DNA of 64,000 bases from Scylla paramamosain (taxonomy: Eukaryota; Arthropoda; Malacostraca; Decapoda; Portunidae), in the NCBI RefSeq assembly GCF_035594125.1, contig NC_087156.1, positions 20,964,497 to 21,028,496 on the forward strand, written 5' to 3'. The stretch's first letter is position 1, and each line of letters starts with the position of its first letter. Positions 41,201 through 61,042 of the stretch are shown here, in pieces. The position numbers and the translations under genes are program-made. Under the pieces are notes generated by a model. It was not told the origin of the DNA. It saw only the letters and a list, made by a program, of their open reading frames with translations, and did no database searches.

Positions 41201-44200
41201 ACTGGTGGAGACGTCTCAGAACGCCTAACTTCATAGAAGCTGTTTTAGCTAGAGATGAGATGTGAAGTTTCCAGTTCAGATAATAAGTAAAGGACAGACT
41301 GAGGATGTTCAGTGTAGAAGAGGGGGACAGTTGAGTGTCATTGAAGAAGAGGGGATAGTTGTCTGAAAGGTTGTGTCTAGTTGATAAATAGAAGAATGAG
41401 TTTTTGAGGCATTCAACAATACCAAGTTTGCTTTGCCCCAATCAGAAATTTTAGAAAGATCAGAAGTCAAGAATTCTGTGGCTTCCCTGCATGAAATGTT
41501 TACTTCCTGAAGGATCGGACATCTCTGAAAAGACATGGAAAAGTGCAGGGTTGTATCATCAGCATAGGAGTGGATAGGATAAGAAGTTTGGTTTAGATCA
41601 TTAATGAATAATAAGAAGAGAGTGGGTGACAGGATAGAACCCTGAGGAACACCACTGTTAATAGATTTAGGAGAACAGTGACCATCTACCACAGCAGCAA
41701 TAGAATGGTCAGAAAGGAAACTTGAGATGAAGTTACAGAGAGAAGGATAGAAGCTGTAGGAGGGTAGTTTGGAAATCAAAGCTTTGTGCCAGACTCTATC
41801 AAAAGCTTTTTGATATGTCCAAGACAACAGCAAAAGTTTCACCAAAATCTGTAAAAGAGGATGACCAAGACTCAGTAAGGAAAGCCAGAAGATCACCAGT
41901 AGAGCAGCCTTGACAGAACCCATACTGGCAATCAGATAGAAGGTTGTGAAGTGATAGATGTTTAAGAATCTTCCTGTTGAGGATAGATTCAAAAACTTTA
42001 GATAGGCAGGAAATTAAAGCAATAGGACAGTAGTTTGAGGGATTAGAATGATCACCCTTTTTAGGAACAGGTTGAATGTAGGCAAACTTCCAGCAAGAAG
42101 GAAAGGTAGATGTTGACAGACAGAGCTGAAAGAGTTTGACTAGGCAAGGTGCAAGCACAGAGGCACAGTTTTGGAGGACAATAGGAGGGACCCCTTCAGA
42201 TCCATAAGCCTTCCGAGGGTTTAGGCCAGCAAGGGCATGGAAAACATCATTGCGAAAAATTTTAATTGGTAGCATGAAGTAGTCAGAGGGTGGAGGAGAA
42301 TGAGGAACAAGCCCTGAATCATCCAAGGTAGAGTTTTTAGCAAAGGTTTGAGTGAAGAGTTCAGCTTTAGAAATAGATGTGGTAGCAGTGGTGCCATTTG
42401 GTTGAAATAAAGGAGGGAAAGAAGAAGCAAAGTTATTGGAGATATTTTTGGCTAGTTGCCAGAAGTCATGTGGGGAGTTAGATCTTGAAAGATTTTGACA
42501 CTTTCTGTTAATAAAGGAGTTTTTGGCTTGTTGGAGAACAGACTTGGCATGGTTCTGGGCAGAAATATAAAGTGCATGAGATTCTAGTGATAGAAGGCTT
42601 AAGTACCTTTTGTGGGCCACCCCTCTATCATGTATAGCACAAGAACAAGCTGTGTTAAACCAAGGTTTGGAAGTTTTAGGTCAAGAAAAAGAGTGAGGAA
42701 TGTATGCCTCCATGCCAGACACTATCACCTCTGTTATGCGCTCAGCACACAAAGACGGGTCTCTGACACAGAAGCAGTAGTCATTCCAAAGAAAATCAGC
42801 AAAATACCTCCTCATTTGCCCCCAACTATCAAAGGCAAAACACCAGAGGCACCTTCGCCTAGGGTGATCCTGAGAAGGGATTGGAGCGATAGGACAAGAT
42901 ACATATATAAGATTGTGATCGGAGGAGCCCAACGGAGAAGAGATGGTGACAGCATAAGCAGAAGGATTAGAGGTCAGGAAAAGGTCAAGAATGTTGGGCG
43001 TATCTCCAAGACAGTCAGGAATACGAGTAGGGTGTTGCACTAATTGCTCTAGGTCGTGGAGGATAGCAAAGTTGAAGGCTAGTTCACCAGGATGGTCAGT
43101 GAAGGGAGAGATGTAAAATTTAAGCAAGTAATCAGCAAATATTATATTAGTACATTACATGGAGAGTCATAATGGAAGTAAGAAATAAGTGAGGCTTTGT
43201 AATATGATTTTAATAGTGATTTAGCCATTATTTTGTAGTCCAGTGGTGTTAGTGTAACTCACATAGAGTCTTACTTGATTTTCAGCTGTGGATTACCTGC
43301 ACATTATGCTGGTGTGTATGCGGTGGTTGTTCACAAAGTACAGCATCTCAGGTCGTTTCTGCATCAGCATTCACGATGAGGTACAATACAGTGTATGGAA
43401 TTTCCACTAATTCTTTATTTTAGAAGTTTTCTAATATTGTTTTTTCATTGAATGCGGACTAATGACATAGTAGGGGATACTCACAATAGTGAGGATGAGA
43501 GTGATGCAGCTGTCAGCATGTCAGTGTTTGTAAGAAGGGAAGATAGTTACAGAGTGATAACACCTCATAACCATGTGGGACTTCTTTATACATTTATAAA
43601 GTGAGCTTCATGACTTGTTCTTTACTAGTTGCTTTGTGAAATGATAGGACTGAAACACCCCAAAAATTCCATAAAATAACTAAAGCCACAAAACTAGTTA
43701 ATGACTCAATAGCTGAGGAAAGATGCTTTGCACTTTTTTATTTTCATCTTGCAGCATATTTCGTCATTGTCATCTTGTTGGCCATGATATAACCATATAT
43801 TTCATTGTACAATGTTTATATTGATCTCCATAAGGATGAATTAGAAATAGAAAGTTGAAACTCAAAAAAATTTATTGAGTTGAAGGTAATACAATTTAAA
43901 ATGAACAGATGAGGCTTTGTATCAGTCATCTTTGTGCCTCTTACAACTCATCTAGTCCACAAAATCATGTCTTAAATTACCATACATATGTTCATAATTG
44001 TGTAGTGTTGAATGTATTGCTATACATTGGAATTGAAATGTAATAAACTTTGATTGAACAGTGTCAAATCTTTAACCAGGGTAAGTTATTTCTTGTATAT
44101 AGGTAGGCCTAGTCTTGGAACTTCTTGATACCACATTCATTGTTATTCATTGAAAAGAGTAGTTTATGATACTGAAAGTATACAAGTATACCGAAAAATC

Positions 44201-45499
44201 TTGTTTTATTTTATAAGACAGGTTTTTCAGTTATACTTGACATTTTATAATATCTCATGGTTAATTTTTTTAACATGTGGCAGGTACGATATTTGGTAGC
44301 TGAAGAAGACTGTTACAGAGCAGCCCTAGCTCTCCAGATCACCAACCTTCTTACACGGGCATACTTTGCCACAAGGTAAAGTAATAACACAAATAGTAGT
44401 ATATTGTCATTGTTCCTAATACATGCTGTAACTCTGCTACAGTATTGTATTTCTTGCCATATTTTACTGTTATTTCTATGATTACTGTTCTTCTGAAGTT
44501 ATGGGATCTCTGCAAGACTTTCTGCTCATTCTCATCCTTATCTTTTGAGCATAGTAATGCAAAAGTTAACCATTCTCTTTATTCTTTCATCCCTTTGGCT
44601 GGTAAACTTCAGAACTTACATCTGTTTCTTATTTCCCCCATTTTTGTGACTAATTCCTTCAGGAGAAGTTTCAGATTATATAGACAACTAAATTTCCTAC
44701 ACTTATGAAAATTTCTATATTGTTGATTCTTATCCAACACAGTTGCTAGGTTTCTCTGATTGTTGTGCATGGCAAAATTCTTGCTTGGCATACTTAAGAT
44801 TTAATGAGAAATAATAGATGAGGCACCCAGGCTCCCTCCAGATCCACTTACTTTGTATTTTCACCAGATTTGAACCAAATAAACAATAAATTGATATCAG
44901 TATTAAATTTATTTATTAAATCAATCTCTTATCTTTAAAAGTAATGTTCACTTGGTATCCTTAGTTTGACAGCACATCTTGGACATGTCAGTGTCTCATG
45001 TAAACAAACAGTTGTCCAGACCGCTGCCAAAAACATGCAGTAGATGGTGCCTTGTCATAAAAAGACATTTCTTTTACAGTTTTGCCTTCTACACAAGTAA
45101 AGGTAGCATAGAATGTTAAGAAAAGCGGCAATGACAAGTTAAATTGCTTCTGGTTCTTTACTATCTTGTGGAAAATAAAGAATTCATAGGGAGAGGAACT
45201 CCAAGCATTTCATCTGTATATATGAAATATATACTATATGTTCAGTTTTTCCCCACAGGCTGGGATTCAAAGACTTGCCACAGTCAGTTGCTTTCTTTAG
45301 TGGTGTGGACATTGACCAAGTGCTGAGGAAAGAACCCCACCTAGACTGTGTTACCCCATCCAACCCTCAAGGCTTAATGAAAGGCTACAACATAAAACCA
45401 GGGACCACTTTGGATATACATGCAATAATGGATAAGACAGATGGAAAGTTGGCAAAGCTTGACCTTGAATGTTGTGAAGAAATGATTAAGACTGATTAA
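35266..45499 (+). CDS. POLG: Mitochondrial DNA polymerase gamma, catalytic subunit
   Basis: Eight coding exons join in frame: 35266-37999, 38564-38725, 38899-39092, 39605-39826, 40096-40342, 43286-43380, 44284-44375 and 45259-45499. They give 3987 bp and 1328 residues. The exon containing the ATG begins at acceptor 35242, so an upstream noncoding exon is expected. It is the family-A replicase of mtDNA. Exonuclease motifs are FDVEV (D396, E398), [10 protein letters not shown] (D474) and [12 protein letters not shown] (D578). Polymerase motifs are ADVDSQELW (D973), [16 protein letters not shown] (R1026, K1030, Y1034) and IHDEV (D1217). All catalytic residues are present. The N-terminus ([13 protein letters not shown]...) suits mitochondrial import. 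About 265 residues precede the conserved SLGIQMLS block, some 200 more than in human POLG, and this part is Lys/Asn-rich. The acceptor of exon 2 (38563) is the least certain. Intron 40343-43285 starts with GC. Confidence 0.95.
38167..38212. repeat. (T)46 homopolymer
   Basis: A long T run in the POLG intron 38000-38563. The rest of that intron shows nothing else. Confidence 0.95.
40958..43115 (-). mobile_element. LINE-A copy inside a POLG intron, truncated at both ends
   Basis: Retains endonuclease ([35 protein letters not shown] with the SDH catalytic motif) and RT blocks ([59 protein letters not shown]). It is split by frameshifts near 41800 and 42650. It lacks the 5' end and, unusually, the 3' UTR and tail. 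It is antisense to POLG, within the GC-AG intron. Confidence 0.9.
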
Positions 45500-45652
45500 T
45501 CAAGGTATGTATAGTTCATTCAGTTTTATTCAGATATTCAAGTATAAGGCATATCTAGAGAGGGTTCAGTATACCACCCCTGGTGGAATGTGTTTGAATG
45601 TATATAGTAACATCTCTATCTTTCCTCTCTACAGTGGGCTTAGATAGTGTTT

Positions 45653-45658
45653 AATAAA
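45653..45658 (+). terminator. Candidate POLG polyadenylation signal
   Basis: AATAAATAAATAAAG starts 154 bp after the POLG stop codon, giving overlapping AATAAA hexamers. There is no transcript evidence. Confidence 0.5.
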
Positions 45659-46699
45659 TAAATAAAGAAAAAAAATCATGGTAGTTGTCAGAAGCAACTT
45701 GCTGATAGGAAGGGCCAAACATCCTGTTAGATAAGGGATCTGCTCAGAGGGGAGGAGCAAGTAGACTGTGATGAGATCATATACCTGTTATGTCCACATT
45801 CCTAAATATTGAATGTATTTTTAGTATTTTTAAATGTAACATTTTAGATTTCCTATATGTGCTGACCATTAATTCTCCAAGTTGCAATACATTATGTTGA
45901 TAGACTATGCTTGTGTAATGGACACTCATAGAAGGATGATCAGTGAAGATCTGTCCTTTGTCCCTGTAAAGTCCTCAGGATAACCATGAATTTTTCAGTC
46001 TTAGGGAATGTTTTTATATGTGTGAGCATGGGTGAGTGCCTTGTCTTGACAAATCTTCTTTGCAAATGAAGCCAGCCTGCTATATAAGAACTATATTCAG
46101 GCTTTTAAGACAACTTTTCAGTCTGACATATTAAATTTCTTAGTTTGAGGTTGTCTTAAAGTATTGAAATTTGCTGCTGTGCCACTTCTTGCAATCTCTG
46201 CTGCTTTATGTTGCTTTTCAGGTCCTCTTACTCTGTCCATTTCTTCTCTTCTTATACATACTTCATACACTTAGCTTACTCATTTTTCACCAGTGTTGTG
46301 TAGTCGTTGGTGCACTGTACAGTCAGCAACATTTGCAATTAGAACTCCTGCTGATATGAGTGTCACATTGCACTAACTGGCAACTTGGCCCTTCTCAGTC
46401 TGAAAAAATCTGCCAGGAAAAAATAAATGCATGGCAACTTAATTTAGCCCCTCACATATTTTTTTGAAGCATAGAGTAATGGATTCAGTGTGACATTGAT
46501 GTAAGGGAAAGCTATTTTTAGTGACCACTCCTTGCCTCAGCTAACAAAATGGCTGTGTTTGTTTTAAACAGTGTTTCACTGAGGTGATGTGTGATTGTGA
46601 TGCCTGGAAAAAACACAGGCCACGATTACATAGTACGAGTGTTGAGTGTTAGGGTTTTACTAAAATAGTGAAACCCTTGAAAATACAGTGCATAACTAT

Positions 46700-46975
46700 T
46701 GGCAATGAAAAGACTATGAGTGCATTGGTGAAGAAATGCAGCAGTGAGGGATGCAAGGATGTGCCTCACCACAAACATGATGGTGGGGTGACCCAAATTT
46801 TTGTTTATTTAGTTGTTTTGCTGTAAACTGAGGATGTACCTTTAACTGTCTCTTGATATCATGTATGTTGTTGTCAAACATTTTGGGGTGTCCCACCACC
46901 ATGTTTGTGGCAAAGCACATCCCCATGTCCTTAATCACTCTATTTCTTCCTGAACACTCTCAGTTTTTTGCATCA
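46700..46975. repeat. Inverted repeat, arms of about 90-100 bp
   Basis: Left arm about 46702-46802 and right arm about 46876-46973, with a loop of some 75 bp. The core CCACAAACATGATGGTGGGG matches the reverse complement of CCCACCACCATGTTTGTGG; AGGATGTGC matches GCACATCC; GAAGAAAT matches ATTTCTTC. Both arms, read inward, give similar peptides (VRDARMCLTTNMMVG and IKDMGMCFATNMVVG). Two inverted copies of one coding fragment are therefore likely. The source is perhaps a Tc1/mariner-like protein, but I cannot confirm that. Confidence 0.75.
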
Positions 46976-47149
46976 TGTGTCTACAGGAACAGGAAATATT
47001 CACCTTTGTCATTTATGGTCATCTGTCTAAGGTATTTCCTGCAAAGTCTATTGAAATCCAAGTGCTGTTTTCTCTTAAAAGTGGATCAGATTGATTTTTG
47101 AAAAGAAAAATAATTATCCGACACTGGCATGTCTTCACCCTGTTATTTA

Positions 47150-47420
47150 AACATTCATACATACATCATTATATTTAATGCCCTTATTTTCCTTTGTGGG
47201 ATTGGATGACTTGTGTGAGTCTCTGTTTTTGTGCCTTTTCTCTTTGATCTCCATCCTTCCATGTCTTCCTAAATGCAATGTCTCCAGGTTTGTTTGGGTT
47301 TTCCCACTGGTCTCCTTCCAACTACCTCCAACTCTGACACTCTTCTGAGCATATGGCCTCTTTTTCCTCTTCCTAGTGTGCTCATACCACATATATCTCC
47401 TCACCATATTCATCACATCC
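47150..47420 (-). mobile_element. Degenerate LINE reverse-transcriptase C-terminal remnant
   Basis: Minus-strand frames give R(R)YMWYEHTRKRK, QKSVRVGG, ETSGKTQTNLETLHLGRHGR and NRDSHKSSNP. This order resembles the GRPKKTWR-type C-terminus of several LINE families. Frameshifts are frequent. It is too decayed to assign. Confidence 0.4.
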
Positions 47421-48959
47421 TCCATTCCAATTATTATCTTATTAGACACACTAATGTGATATATGAGTTTACTGTATATGCATTACAGGAATGTATTGTC
47501 ATCCTCCTAATTTTAGGATATGGGTAATGAAGTATATTTTATTGGTCAATCAATGTTATCTTACAAAAACAAACTGACTATTTACATAAAATTCTATCTA
47601 CAGACTAAATAAAGCACTAAAAACCTATTTTTTTATTAGGTATTCAGAATAACTGCACCATCATTGTAATTATATTTGCATGTTGATTTACATAGGAAAG
47701 ATCTTGCTAAAAATAAAAGGTCAGTGGGCTTATATATTTCTTGAACAACTTTACCAGTTTTTTACATGTATCTAGATGACAGTTGAGCAAAATACAAGTT
47801 CAGATTTCCACCCACCTTACAGCTTCTCTTGTATGTCACCTTATTCATATGCCATTTGCTTGCTCTCTTTCAGTTCATACATGTTAATGTTGTCCTTTCT
47901 TGATTCACTACTAAATATTTGTTTTTATTAACAGCCTTTTCTATCAATCTCTTGTTCCCCTCCACTTTTCCATCCAGATTATTTTTTCCAATACTTCTTT
48001 TCTTTCTTTATGTATCTCACTAAAATTTCCTCCAGTTCATTCATCCACTCCTCTTTGATCATTCACTTCACCCTCCTTTTAAACATATAGTAGTAGTTAA
48101 AAGAGAGAGAGGGGGGGGGGGTGACATGTGCATGAGTACATGGTATGGACAGGAAAAAATGGAAGCTTTTCTCTTATAGCCATTGACGTGAAGGAATACC
48201 AAGAAATAGGCGTCAGAGTTGATTAGATTAGATTTAATGTTCAGATTAGGGTTAGGAGATACATTACCTTATGGTAAGATCATACTGCATACTTCCTAAT
48301 CATAGGCAATGTTGTTGGTCAACCTTCATTTTCACCATTATCTCACAGTTGTTTTGAATTTTTGATAACTGATAACTAATATAATTCTGGAATTTCATTA
48401 ATCATAGTATACCAATGAGCATATTCTGGGCACTTGCACTAAATAAAATGCAAATATTTTAGTGATAATGAAAAAATGCTTTCTCCCTAGGTAATAAGTT
48501 GATAAACTGAAAAAAAAAAAATAAATAAAAATAAATATGTTAGTGTTTCCATAAAGTTTAGTGTTCTCAGCTCACCTATACACAATGGAAAATTTTATGA
48601 AGAGTCTGAACAAAATAGTGCACTAGCAGTGCACTTTTTTGTACTTTTGTACAACAGACATTGAATTTTCATATATGAATGGTCCAGCCTGCATTGCATC
48701 TAGTGAAACTGGTAATGCAATACAATTAGAATAAAAACAAACAGTATAGTACAGTAAGTATCTAAGAAAATATGGATATTATCATGAACATTAAGCCATC
48801 AATGATGATTCATCATCACTCATCTTAGAAAATGTTTTAATAGATCACTGAAATGTTGAGCATTGTTAATTACTTAATTGAAAATAAAAGGAAAAATTGC
48901 TTGTATTTACAAATATAAGTTATACTACTGCCACCATAATACCAGCCAGACTATACCAG

Positions 48960-49061
<102 letters not shown>

Positions 49062-50000
49062 CACTCTTGATTACCATACTTGTGAGCTAACAACAGTAAT
49101 ATCAACATCATTACTTTTCATGTTCTGTATCTTTCTTTGCTATTCATTTCACTTTGTTGTATTACATAATTTACAGAGGCTGTAACATCATGAAGCATAT
49201 ACGTAAATAACTTGGACTAAAATGACATACATGTGGTAGTGGTAAGATTTCATTACAATTGATAGTGCATGAATAGTACATATGCCATATTTATCTAGAG
49301 ATAACTAAAGTAGTGAACAAAGGAAGTAGTGATTATAGTGAGCAGCTACTTCATTTTCTTTTTGTCCTTTATGGGATGTGAAACATTTAACCAGATTCTC
49401 TGATCTCATCCATCTTCTGAACCTTCCTTTTCTTTGCTTTTAACACTTTTGTGCCAACTGTTCCCTGTATTTCTTGTCTAAGTTGTCTTAAATTTGCCTT
49501 TTAGATTTTAGCTGTGTATTTTCTCAAGCTGCACTTTCCAGACATTTTTCACATGTAATCCATTCATGTTCCTTTATCACTAAACTTCTCACATTCTCAA
49601 TTTTTTCTTCTCAATCTTTTTTACACATTTCTGTCAGTAAAACTGTGAATAATAATTACCAGTCAGTTCCTAAAATATGGCTTAAATTTAAATTCTCTTA
49701 GTAACCTTGTATTTCTTTAAAGTGTTAGCCATGACTCATTATCTGTATGCTTTTGTTTTTGCTATGCTTGACTCTCCCCTCCATATACATCTGTAGAGTA
49801 TTTTGTGCTGAAAAGATGCATGTGGTATAGATCTGGTTTTCTGGTCAAGAATGAAAGTCAAAGATTATTTTTGCTTTTTAGTGTTGTGCACATTATGCTT
49901 GTCCATTTCTTCAGATAGTGTTCTTATCAATATATGTTGTTAATGATAGCCATATAAAGTAGTTTAACAGAGAATGGTGTGGAGATATTTGAGTATAAAC

Positions 50001-50001
<1 letters not shown>

Positions 50002-50073
<72 letters not shown>
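50002..50073. repeat. (GT)n microsatellite
   Basis: About 72 bp of GT repeats. Confidence 0.97.
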
Positions 50074-50074
<1 letters not shown>

Positions 50075-50954
50075 ATGGCCTGAGCTACAATCATTTGGTC
50101 CTGTCTCAATATCTATATTTATTAATTATTTCCTCCAGTTGATGGTAATACTGATATTACTTGTAGTTTGTTCTTAATATCCATATCTTTAGGGGAAACC
50201 TGTAATGTTTTATTCTGTAAAAAAAAAAAAAAAATCTTTTTGCAGTAAATCACTCCATTAATCAGCATGATAGGTGCTCAACTTTTGTTGACTTATTGAA
50301 ATTCTTATATGTGAATCATCACTGAAAACCCTTGAAAACCATTCTAGCACAATCAGGGTTATGAGTTTCATCCCCATCCTCCCTCTAGAGCTTGGTCTTC
50401 TTTTTGTTGGGGATTTGATATGCAATTAAGGCTGTGGTGTCATAGACTGTAGTGCCACATAGGTGGTGGTAGCAGCTAGATTAGCTGATGCTAAGAAAGA
50501 GTGCTTGTTTGTTTTGGTCAAGTTGGGAGCTTTAGTCTTTGCAATGGCACCTTCATAATGTGGTCTTTTTTGGTTTATCTCTTCTGCTCTTGTTTCCCAA
50601 GTGTAATTCTGACTAATTAATTAATCAATTATGCAATAATTATCTTAATCATTCACTTTTTTGCTTTGTTTTGTTACTCTCAGATATCCAGGCTCTCCTT
50701 GTTCCCATAATTGTGGGTCTTTTAGAATTCTTCCAATTCATGCATCATATTATATATTGTTAACTAGTTCCATTCTTTCAAACAATTCATAATTATGAAT
50801 TGAATTTTCTACTATAATTCCGACATCTTAATTACTATTGTAATTTGTACACAAGTTTATTTTTGTGAGAGGGCCATGCAGTTTTTATTCGTTTTCTTTT
50901 TCAACATATTTACATGAAAAGTTAAAATTCATTCTTATATTCAACATCCTATAT

Positions 50955-51461
50955 GTGTCTCCAAATATCTTTAGAAATCTTATTCATAATGTCTCATATG
51001 GAAATGAAAGAGCAAGTCATTCTAAGTCGGAAATATTTAGTTGTTTAATGCTTTTAATGATCGCCATGGTTTACAAGTTACAGGACATTTAAATAAGAAC
51101 ACATATCGTGGCAAGTGGCTACACACTCCTGTTCTGCAGTCCCCAGCTGATCACAGTTGCCATACAAAGTTTATGTTGTGCTATTACACATCAAGATTTT
51201 TGTAAAAAAAGGTAAAATGAAATTCATGAAGACAGTTGATTGTTGTAGCAATTAACATTCATATGGCAACAGTGATTAGGTGGATGTTGTGGGATGGGAC
51301 TGTGTAGCCACTTGTCCTTGATGCACATTCATATTTATATATCCTGTAATTTATAAAAACAAAGCCATCAAAAACCATTTGACCATATAATGTTTCCGAC
51401 TTAGAATGACTTGATCTCTCATTCCTGTGAGTGTGCAACTTTTCTCATGGGACACCCTGTA
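50955..51461. mobile_element. Fold-back / MITE-like inverted repeat, arms of about 200 bp
   Basis: CAAGTCATTCTAAGTCGGAA (51015) matches the reverse complement of TTCCGACTTAGAATGACTTG (51392). GGCAAGTGGCTACAC (about 51110) matches GTGTAGCCACTTGTCC (51301). CAGTTGCCAT (about 51157) matches ATGGCAACAG (about 51262). The right outer end reads ACAGGGTGTCCCATGAG in reverse complement, a terminus seen in mariner-like MITEs, with a weaker partner TATGTGTCTCC on the left. Both sides have TA next to these ends. No ORF is present. Confidence 0.75.
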
Positions 51462-52362
51462 TGTGCATGAATACATAACAAAATTTTGATATAGCATTTT
51501 TTCATTTATGTATACAATGATCAAGGACTAAGTTGGTTGTCAGTCCTATCTTAAGAAGGGACCATGACTATTGTTCATATAACAAAGTATAAAATGTAAT
51601 GTATATGATTTTGTTCAAGTGAAATGTTTACCTTCAGTCATATTTCATAATATGAGGTACAAAAGCAAAATAAATTTTAAGCAATACATTAAAACAATAT
51701 CGTTGACTTCACAGGAGCTGAACCTCAAGGTTTTACATAAAATAGTATCAGCTATTTATATGTTAATGATATCTGTTATCATTGTTATCATAAATCTATT
51801 ATAACACTTTCATATTTGTGTAATAATTAAGAATTATGTATGTACAAAAAAAGTTGTATAATATAGTTATCATTCCAACTATCAACTATTGGGTAAGCAA
51901 CTATCAAAAATATTTTTTTTTTTTTTTATAGATTTACAAAGTTTTCATTATTTGCAATGAGGCAGCAAAAAATGTTGTCACTGACCCATAGGCACTAAAT
52001 TCTGGAATAGCAATGCTCATATCAAGCCAAGGATTTCCATTTCTTGCTTGTAAATGGTTTGTGGTGGAGAATGCACAGTATACATCACCAGGCAGTGCAG
52101 AAGCATGGTGAAGGGGATTAAGGGAAACATGGAGCAGTCAGTCAGTTCTGAAAACAATAAGGTACACAAATACTTGCACAATATTAGTTTACAAATAAGC
52201 ACATTATTAAGATTATGGTGAAAACTTGCAACCCCATGTAATCACAGCTATCTCAAAACAAACTTTTCATGATCTGTAAATATCTATATCTATCTAGTAA
52301 TGTACCAGGATAGTAAAATTTATCAAGATGGTGTCCCAACAAAGTGATAAGCTGACATACAA

Positions 52363-52365
<3 letters not shown>

Positions 52366-52434
<69 letters not shown>
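52366..52434. repeat. (AC)n microsatellite
   Basis: About 69 bp of AC repeats. Confidence 0.97.
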
Positions 52435-52438
<4 letters not shown>

Positions 52439-52579
52439 TCGTCTGTAAGATTAAATTAAAAATCATCTTATTCTAGCCCTTCTCTCTCCTTTCTTTCTCC
52501 CCATTCTACCCTCTCTCTTCTTCTGCCTCTCTCATCTTCTCTCTTTTCCCCCACTCTCCTCTCACTCCCCCTTCATGGA

Positions 52580-52855
52580 CAGAATAGGGGTGAGAGAAAG
52601 AAGAAAGTATTGTGCAGCAAGGCCACAAAAGGAGGAGAGGCATACAGGTAGCAAGATCAGAAGAGCAGTTACCATGAAAATAGTGGTAGAAGATAGCAAG
52701 AGATGCAACATTGCAGCAATGAGAGAGGCAGAAAAGTCAGGGTAATTAGAGGAGAGGAGATAAGATGAAAACCTTTTGATTCTACCCTGTCTAAGAGTGA
52801 TATGAGTGGATCACCCCACACCTTCCCCCATACATGTGAAGCATACTCCAGTTGC
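52580..52855 (-). mobile_element. LINE-A fragment (RT C-terminus)
   Basis: Minus-strand matches to LINE-A include YASHVWG, LDRVESK and the segment upstream of the 3' UTR. Both ends are truncated. It lies about 100 bp beyond the AMPK alpha stop, so it is probably transcribed antisense-free in that gene's 3' UTR (same strand). Confidence 0.82.
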
Positions 52856-52953
52856 AATTAAAACCTACTTAACCTAGCTTATTTCTTGTTGTTGTCACCT
52901 TAGCCAGTGAATAACAGGGTAGTGCTGAGGTTAGGCAGTTCTGCTTGAAGAGC

Positions 52954-61042
<8,089 letters not shown>

